From assembly GCF_036429475.1 (NCBI RefSeq), contig NZ_CP144125.1:1240001-1304000 (forward strand): 64,000 nt of DNA, in the 5' to 3' direction. Of this stretch, positions 59,227 to 64,000 are shown one piece after another. Position 1 is the first letter of the stretch. Each line of letters opens with the position of its first letter. The position numbers were made by a program, and so were the translations under genes. The stretch comes from Halalkalicoccus sp. CGA53 (lineage in GTDB: Archaea; Halobacteriota; Halobacteria; Halobacteriales; Halalkalicoccaceae). The notes below the pieces were generated by a model. The model did no database searches. It was not told the origin of the DNA and saw only the letters and a program-made list of their open reading frames with translations.

Positions 59227-59327
59227 TAGGGATCATCGTAGAAGTTCATACTTCTCCGATTTCGAACCGAGCGACATCGGTGACACGTGTACCCGAGAGA
59301 TTCAGTTGACTACGATGATCCCTATGA
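59224..59327. repeat. MITE-like inverted-repeat element, copy 3, at a stop codon
   Basis: A 98-bp unit between TGA (59224-59226) and TGA (59325-59327). Ends TAGGGATCATCGTAG and CTACGATGATCCCTA pair perfectly over 15 bases. The left TGA is the stop codon of the preceding membrane-protein gene. The core aligns well by eye with copy 1 (GTTC-TACTTC, CGAACGACA/CGAGCGACA, ACGTGT-CCCGAGAG). It carries no ORF. Confidence 0.75.
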
Positions 59328-59486
59328 GTTCCCGACCGGTGAGACCCCCGCTCGCCCGTGACAGGTGTAGACGTTCACGAGTACACGCGTCAGGCGTCGT
59401 ATCCAACGAACGTCCGCACGCGCTCTATTCGACGAGTCCTCTGTGTACGAACGAGATAGAGGGTTCCAGAAATCGTCCGCCGACTC

Positions 59487-60458
59487 TCACATGTAGCCGA
59501 GATCGCGAAGCCGCTCCATCAGGTCCTCTTTGTCCTGGGCGCGGCCCTCGCGCTCGACGGTGTTCTCGACGTCCTGGAGCCAGGCGGGGTCGTCCGTGGA
59601 CTTCTGCGTGCTGACCTCGCTGCCGAGCGACCGGAAGCCCTCGAAGTACTTCGGCGAGACGGGGATGTCCTCCTGTTTCACGCCCTCCGGGAAGTCGTCG
59701 TAAGACTGCGGGACGTAGCCGTCCTCGGGGAAGTTCTCCACCGTATCGGGAACGACGAAGTACCAGAAGGCGTCCCACACGGCACGTTCGTCGAAGTGGA
59801 GGATGGGCTGGATGCGGTCGTGGGGCGGGTAGATCTCGGGGTCGTGACGCGGGCTGAAGAAGGTCTCGTCGGCGCGAGCGTCCTGTTCGTCCCAGCGTAC
59901 GCCGGAGATCACGCCGTCGATCTCGTGCTCCTCTAAGGCGTTGTTGAGCGCGACCGTCTTCAGCAGGTGGTTACCGACGTAGGTGTCGAGCAGGAACGGG
60001 AACGTCTCCTCCTCGTACTCGAGCAGGTTGCGCACGTGATGTTGGTTCTGCTCGTTCAGTTCGTCGATCTCGATGTCGTCACCGGGCTGGAGGCCGTGTC
60101 CCTCGACGTACGCGCCGACGTCCTCGTTGCGCGCGTAGATCACGTCGAGGTCCCACTCCTCGGCCCAGCGGGCGACGAACTCGTGGATCTCGTCGAAGTG
60201 CTGGTAGTGGTCGATGAACACCGCCGGGGGCACCTCGAGGTCGAAGCGCTCTGCGACCTCCTTGATGAAGTAGAGCGTGAGCGTCGAGTCCTTCCCCCCG
60301 GTCCACATCACGGCGGGCTTTTCGTACTGCTCCAGGCCCTCTCGGGTCACCTCGATCGCCTTCTCGATCTTCGCCTCGATCGTCGGGTAGTCCTCCGGCG
60401 ACTCGCTCTCGCCGTCGGTGTACTCCACGTCGAGGTACTCCGGGAAGTTCGCTGACAT
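59487..60458 (-). CDS. PAPS-reductase-family PP-loop protein, copy B
   Basis: 323 residues. Same layout as the copy at 57421: VMWTGGKDSTLTLYFI (about residue 50), FIDHYQHFDEIHEF, GNHLLKTVALNNA, ISGVRWDEQDARADETFFSPRHD, PVSPKYFEGFRSLG and the ending RLRDLGYM. Differences cluster in the middle (residues about 105-150) and near SEVSTQKSTDDPAWLQ. Probably a sulfur-assimilation reductase or a related ATP-dependent enzyme; duplication may reflect different partners. An inverted repeat CACAA-N5-TTGTG occurs upstream at 60485-60499. Confidence 0.85.
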   Translation of the reverse strand: MSANFPEYLDVEYTDGESESPEDYPTIEAKIEKAIEVTREGLEQYEKPAVMWTGGKDSTLTLYFIKEVAERFDLEVPPAVFIDHYQHFDEIHEFVARWAEEWDLDVIYARNEDVGAYVEGHGLQPGDDIEIDELNEQNQHHVRNLLEYEEETFPFLLDTYVGNHLLKTVALNNALEEHEIDGVISGVRWDEQDARADETFFSPRHDPEIYPPHDRIQPILHFDERAVWDAFWYFVVPDTVENFPEDGYVPQSYDDFPEGVKQEDIPVSPKYFEGFRSLGSEVSTQKSTDDPAWLQDVENTVEREGRAQDKEDLMERLRDLGYM

Positions 60459-60811
60459 CGTAATTAGATCTCATTAGGCGTTCGCACAAAGTAATTGTGG
60501 GACACACGGTACCAGACGCCGGGTCAGCGGTAGGGCGCTGTCGGGTCTTCGACGTCGCGGAGCGCTGGCTGTCTCGGTATCGAGTTCCCCGTCACCCCTG
60601 GTCGGGGCCGGAGTCCCTCGGGAGCACTCGATGGGGAGACGGTGGTGCCGTCGCCCGGATCGGTCGTCGACCGACTCGGTTGCGACGGCGGATTGCTCCG
60701 TCGTCCGGTGGCCGGACCGAAGGCCCTCGACCGGCCGTCGAGGTGACCTCAGCCCGCTCGCGCGAGTCGGAGCTCTCCGGCGCGGCCGACACGGGTTAGC
60801 TATTTGTCTTC
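60459..60811. other. Intergenic region between divergent genes
   Basis: About 350 bases. The left end is AT-rich (GTAATTAGATCTCATTAG, 60459-60477) and includes an inverted repeat CACAA-N5-TTGTG at 60485-60499, the probable promoter and a possible operator for the PAPS-reductase-like gene. The middle shows no gene. The right end has TTAGCTATTTG (60796-60806) before the next gene. Confidence 0.5.
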
Positions 60812-61789
60812 ATGGTGCATACAGACCTCGGACGACGACCCCACCCGGATCCCGATCTACACGACCCGAATACCGATCCCACACCGATGAACCCGACCGA
60901 CAGGGAGCTACACCGTGGCTCCGACGATCCGATCCACCGCGACAGCGCGTACTTCGACGAGCGCGCCGACCGGTTCCGGGCGGTCGAGCGGACCCTCTCA
61001 GAGCGGGCCTGCGTCTCGGGAGGCCGGAACGAACTGCCGAGATCGAACGAGACAAGGGACGAAATCGTAGAGAGCCCGGCGGCGTACGGAACGATCGACG
61101 ACGTCTCGATCGTTCCGACGGACGGGCTCCCGGAGTGGTACACGGAACGCGTGTCCCACGGGGAATCGACCGCACAGGGGATCGAGAGCTGTACGCTCGA
61201 GGCGAGCCCCGTGGGGGGTCGTTCCGGCGGTCCGATCGCCCTGCTCGCCGCCGACGAGTACCTCCGACTCGACGTGCTGGTCGACGGGGTGCTGTGGGAC
61301 ACCTACGTCCCGGTGCCGCGCACCCCAGAGGAGTACGAGGGGTCGTCGCTGGCCACGCTCAGAGAGCGCCTCGACGGTCGCCCTATCGAGCGGTTTCACT
61401 GCGCGCGGATGCCGATCAGATACGACGATGGCCGGTACGTCCCCGACTACGCCACGGGAAGCTACGACCGCTGGCTCAGGGAGCGCGGGTTCGTCCGCTG
61501 GTCGGCGTCGGAGGGGTACGAACTGAGACCCGGGCTCCGTGTGCCGAAACTCGTCGCCGGCGTCCTCTCGGTCGTCGTGGGCTGTTCGATCGCGCTCGCC
61601 GCGACCTGGGCATTCTTCGCCGTCACGGTCCCCGAACTGTTCCTCGTCGGACTCTGGTACCTGCTCCCGCTCTCGTATCTGGGCTCGGCACTGCTGGCAC
61701 GCCGCGTGTTCAGAACGGTCTTCGGGTGGCTGGGCGAGCGACGGCGACGCGGCTCGGTCGCCCGCGTCAGGAGCGGTCGCTCCCGGTGA
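60812..61789 (+). CDS. Two-helix membrane protein with large soluble N-terminus
   Basis: 325 residues from the ATG at 60812; the ATG at 60887 (residue 26) is an alternative better spaced from the AT-rich promoter. Residues about 40-245 are soluble and charged, with a compact beta-rich part (EEYLRLDVLVDGVLWDTYVPVPRTPEEY ... RMPIRYDDGRYVPDYATGSYDRWL). Two C-terminal membrane helices (about 252-275 and 280-300) are followed by a basic tail (GERRRRGSVARVRSGRS). I do not recognise the family. Confidence 0.65.
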   Translation: MVHTDLGRRPHPDPDLHDPNTDPTPMNPTDRELHRGSDDPIHRDSAYFDERADRFRAVERTLSERACVSGGRNELPRSNETRDEIVESPAAYGTIDDVSIVPTDGLPEWYTERVSHGESTAQGIESCTLEASPVGGRSGGPIALLAADEYLRLDVLVDGVLWDTYVPVPRTPEEYEGSSLATLRERLDGRPIERFHCARMPIRYDDGRYVPDYATGSYDRWLRERGFVRWSASEGYELRPGLRVPKLVAGVLSVVVGCSIALAATWAFFAVTVPELFLVGLWYLLPLSYLGSALLARRVFRTVFGWLGERRRRGSVARVRSGRSR

Positions 61790-61817
61790 CGGTAGACGAT
61801 CCGAGAAACCGGTCGAG

Positions 61818-62387
61818 TCAGCCGCTGATGAACTTGTTGTCGCGCCAGTTGACGCCGGGCTGGTCGTTCTGTGCGGCGTTCGGCCCCTCGACGACCTCGA
61901 CGCTCGCGGGCCGTTCCTCGCCGTCGACGATCTTCGTCGCCTCGAGTTCGCCGTCGTACTCGGTGATCGCGGTGAGCGTGCCCTTCTCCGCGAGGCGGGC
62001 GATGTCACAGAGCACCTCGTACATCTGGTACTGCAGCGCCGTGTTCTGAAGGACGGTCTCCTTGTCGCCTTTGAACGCGGCGAACTCGACGAGTTCGGAG
62101 GGGATCTCCTCTTCCTCTTCGCCCCAGGCCGGCGGGCCGCCGGCTCGCTGGGGCTCTTCCTCGTAGACGCGCACCTCGGTCACGCTCGCTTTGAGCTGCG
62201 CTGTGGGGGTGTACTTGCTTACGGTTCCTTCGGTCGCGACCGCCCTGACGATCAGGGTGTTGTTCCGGCGGGTGATGTCGATGTCCTCGATCTCACCCGG
62301 GAGTCGCGGATCGTCTTCGAAGTACTCGAAGACCTCTTCGAGGGGCAGTTCCAGCGTCGAGTGAAGGTGGTATACGCGGCCTGACAT
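61818..62387 (-). CDS. Conserved haloarchaeal protein of unknown function
   Basis: 189 residues from the ATG at 62387 (the frame continues upstream as Arg-rich non-coding sequence). SGRVYHLHSTLELPLEEVFEYFEDDPRLPGEIEDIDITRRNNTLIVRAVA suggests a ferredoxin-like or START-like beta-alpha fold; the middle has a very acidic EEEEE loop, and QYQMYEVLCDIARLAEKGTLTAITEYDGELEATKIVDGEE follows. No signal or membrane helix. I recall similar proteins only in haloarchaea. A TATA-like box was not found within 40 bases; ACTTATAGC is 85 bases upstream. Confidence 0.7.
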   Translation of the reverse strand: MSGRVYHLHSTLELPLEEVFEYFEDDPRLPGEIEDIDITRRNNTLIVRAVATEGTVSKYTPTAQLKASVTEVRVYEEEPQRAGGPPAWGEEEEEIPSELVEFAAFKGDKETVLQNTALQYQMYEVLCDIARLAEKGTLTAITEYDGELEATKIVDGEERPASVEVVEGPNAAQNDQPGVNWRDNKFISG

Positions 62388-62508
62388 GGGTTCTCCGTGA
62401 TCGCGTTGGGTTCCACGCTCGGTGGACGAGCCGACCACGATGACCGGACACGCGTACATACGCGCCCGGGACTTATAGCTCCTGTCCCTCGCGGCCGCCA
62501 GCGGCGGC

Positions 62509-62853
62509 TCACTCGGCGTCGAGCGTCGCCGCGAGCTCGCCACGCTCGTGGAGTTCGGCGAGCACGTCGCTGCCGCCGACGAACTCGCCGTCGACGAACG
62601 TCTGGGGGGTCGTCTCCCAGCCGCTGTGTTCCTTGAGCGCGACGCGGAACTCCTCCAGCGACTCGAGCGTGTCGACGCACTCGACGTCCTCTCGGTGCTG
62701 TTTGATCAGCCGCAGCGCGCGGTCGGAGTAGCCACACTGGGGCATCAGCTCGTTGCCCTTCATGAAGAGGACGACCTCGTTCTCGGCGATGGCGGTGTCG
62801 ACGCGCTCGGTGACCTCCTCCTGCGGGAGACTCTGGTTCGGGTTGAACGGCAT
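62509..62853 (-). CDS. Monothiol glutaredoxin (Grx4-like)
   Basis: 114 residues. Thioredoxin fold of the Grx4/GrxD type: VVLFMKGNELMPQCGYSDRALRLI, WETTPQTFVDGEFVGGSDVLAEL. The active site is CGYS where the family normally has CGFS. These proteins carry Fe-S clusters with a low-molecular-weight thiol. Haloarchaea use gamma-glutamylcysteine rather than glutathione, and a GCS2-type ligase is at 21498. A TATA-like GATTAGTTCC on this strand lies about 25 bases upstream. Confidence 0.9.
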   Translation of the reverse strand: MPFNPNQSLPQEEVTERVDTAIAENEVVLFMKGNELMPQCGYSDRALRLIKQHREDVECVDTLESLEEFRVALKEHSGWETTPQTFVDGEFVGGSDVLAELHERGELAATLDAE

Positions 62854-62918
62854 GGCTCCCCCTAGCCGGCCCAGGAACTAATCGGTTGCGTAGCCGGTAC
62901 GGGGAAACCCGGTTTCGA

Positions 62919-63554
62919 CTACCCGCCGTCGCTGCCGACGGGGATCACCTGCACGAGCGAGTAGACGGGGACGCCGCTCACGTCCTCGACGCCCTGTTTG
63001 TCGACCATCACCGCACACGCGACCGGCTCTCCGCCGCGCTCCCTAATCGCCTCGACGGTCTCGGTCATCGTCGTCCCGCTCGTGATCGTGTCGTCGACGA
63101 CGTAACAGTCCCTGTTCCTGATGTCGGCGAAGTTCCGCGAGAAGCTCCCGCCCAGGTCCTCGATGTCGCCGTCCTCCCACTGGTGTTTCCGGGGGGCGTA
63201 GGTACAGAGGTCGGTCTCGAGCTCCGCGCCGACCATCGTCGCGATCGGCGCGCCGGCCTTCTCGATCCCCACGGTGAGGTCGATCTCGTCGCCGTGTTTC
63301 GTCAGCAGGTCCGCGAGCGCCCGCGAGACGTGTCGCAGCCGGGCGCTGTCGCGGCCGATCGCACTCCAGTCGACGTGGATGTCCGCCGGGCTGCCCGGGT
63401 CGGGCCGTTCGACCGGTTCGTCGCCGCCCCCGCGTTCGACCAACCAGCTCGCCGTCTCCCGCGAGACGTTGAGTTCGTCCGCGATCTCGCCCTTCGAGAG
63501 CCCGCGGGCGGCGAGGTCCGCGGCGCTCTCGATCAGGTCGTCGACGTTCTTCAT
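62919..63554 (-). CDS. gfcR: GfcR-type transcriptional regulator (HTH plus PRTase domain)
   Basis: 211 residues. N-terminal HTH (about 1-45: DLIESAADLAARGLSKGEIADELNVSRETASWLVERG) joined to an orotate-phosphoribosyltransferase-like domain with the PRPP loop in CYVVDDTITSGTTMTE (about residue 145). In Haloferax the homologue GfcR (earlier called PyrE2) activates sugar-degradation genes. Here it follows the glucose dehydrogenase gene with a four-base ATGA overlap, as in other haloarchaea, which supports the same role. The PRTase domain probably senses a metabolite. Confidence 0.92.
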   Translation of the reverse strand: MKNVDDLIESAADLAARGLSKGEIADELNVSRETASWLVERGGGDEPVERPDPGSPADIHVDWSAIGRDSARLRHVSRALADLLTKHGDEIDLTVGIEKAGAPIATMVGAELETDLCTYAPRKHQWEDGDIEDLGGSFSRNFADIRNRDCYVVDDTITSGTTMTETVEAIRERGGEPVACAVMVDKQGVEDVSGVPVYSLVQVIPVGSDGG

Positions 63555-64000
63555 GTGCTGAATTCGAGGGCGGTTTTTATAGTCGTGTCGTCGTCCCCGA
63601 ACGCCTTCTCCACTTCGTCGAGGCCGTAGATCCCGGTGACGAGGTCCGAGAGGAAGCTCTCGGGAAGCGAGGAAAGCGAGTCGCTCGCCGCCTCGAAGTG
63701 ATGCACACCCGAGTTGACGCTGCCCACGAGCGCCTTGTTCTCGAGGACGAACTCGCGGTGGAGTGTCCCTCCGTCTATCTCGAACTCCCAGGAGGAGGGC
63801 ACGCCCAGCAGCGCCCCGACGCCGTTCGGCGCGAGCGCCTCGATCGCCTCGAAGGCGTGTGGCGCGTAGCCCGTCGCCTCGTAGACGAAGTCCATCGACT
63901 CGTGGACCGCTCTCAGTTCGGAGACGGGCGTCTCCCGCGAGTCGACGTACGTCGCCTCGAGCGACTCGATGAGGTCGATCGTCGGGTCGGGTCGGTCGCG
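63551..64000 (-). CDS. gdh: Glucose 1-dehydrogenase, C-terminal part
   Basis: The gene enters from beyond the right edge. 149 codons are visible, read from about 64000: RDRPDPTIDLIESLEATYVDSRETPVS, then MDFVYEATGYAPHAFEAIEALAPNGVGALLGVPSSW, NKALVGSVNSGVHHFEAA and DDDTTIKTALEFST. These match the C-terminal nucleotide-binding half of haloarchaeal medium-chain zinc glucose dehydrogenases, first enzyme of the semiphosphorylative Entner-Doudoroff route. The zinc-binding N-terminus is outside the window. The stop overlaps gfcR by four bases. Confidence 0.9.
   Translation of the reverse strand, partial: RDRPDPTIDLIESLEATYVDSRETPVSELRAVHESMDFVYEATGYAPHAFEAIEALAPNGVGALLGVPSSWEFEIDGGTLHREFVLENKALVGSVNSGVHHFEAASDSLSSLPESFLSDLVTGIYGLDEVEKAFGDDDTTIKTALEFST

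Noticed and set aside
1-64000. CRISPR arrays, tRNA or rRNA genes
   Set aside because: I looked for regularly spaced direct repeats, cloverleaf-like segments and rRNA-like sequence and saw none, though a covariance search was not possible.

Overview
The window reads as one contiguous piece of a haloarchaeal (class Halobacteria) chromosome. The DNA is GC-rich and the predicted proteins are acidic and rich in Asp and Glu. Many genes start with an ATG or GTG about 25-28 bases after a TATA-like box, with little or no leader. Several families are ones I know only or mainly from haloarchaea: DUF5787, DUF5789, DUF5797, a PurN-PurH fusion, GfcR, the DUF4129/DUF58 membrane cluster, and split MgtE pairs. 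No rRNA, tRNA or CRISPR array was recognised. I cannot assign a genus.

Layout, left to right. 1-1640: cupin fragment and an alpha/beta hydrolase fused to a SnoaL-like domain. 1877-8862: a leftward one-carbon cluster: IclR regulator, dimethylglycine/sarcosine dehydrogenase-like flavoenzyme, threonine/serine dehydratase, DmdA/LigM-like GcvT protein, and methylene-THF reductase. 9604-12928: divergent purine genes purN-purH and purB, with hairpin repeats at the purH 3' end. 12984-14118: BtuF-like protein and a small membrane protein. 14115-19731: tightly overlapping lysine operon dapA-dapB-dapD-lysA-dapF-dapE. 20000-27846: NYN nuclease, small exported and membrane proteins, GCS2-type ligase, a frameshifted covalent-flavin oxidase, a regulator, and the PUA-NAC-TrmI group. 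27947-31244: DUF4129/DUF58 membrane operon. 31376-36345: AI-2E transporter, Yip1-like protein, split MgtE pair with a divergent PhoU/TrkA_C regulator, and transcription factor S. 36427-45057: metabolic and conserved haloarchaeal genes. 45217-50197: exported gamma-glutamyltransferase, AT-rich and structured intergenic DNA, uS10 paralogue, and an intact IS1595-family insertion sequence. 50321-56269: M20 amidohydrolase, sensor kinase, three-gene cobalt-type nitrile hydratase operon, and an autoregulated HTH/DUF2178 pair. 56589-64000: hydrolase, two PAPS-reductase-like paralogues, membrane proteins, glutaredoxin, gfcR and the 3' part of glucose dehydrogenase.

The most unusual signal is a family of three ~91-98 bp elements (about 1638-1740, 43097-43193 and 59224-59327). 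Each has 15-bp inverted termini, is flanked by TGA/TCA direct repeats, and sits exactly on the TGA stop codon of a gene. I read them as non-autonomous mobile elements with a 3-bp TNA-type target duplication that insert harmlessly by regenerating the stop codon. Other points of interest are the nitrile hydratase operon with a His-rich accessory protein, a tandem operator array (GTAAAG-N4-CTTTAC twice) before the HTH/DUF2178 pair, a putative THF-dependent demethylation cluster, and three single-base frameshifts, one at the predicted flavin-attachment histidine codon.
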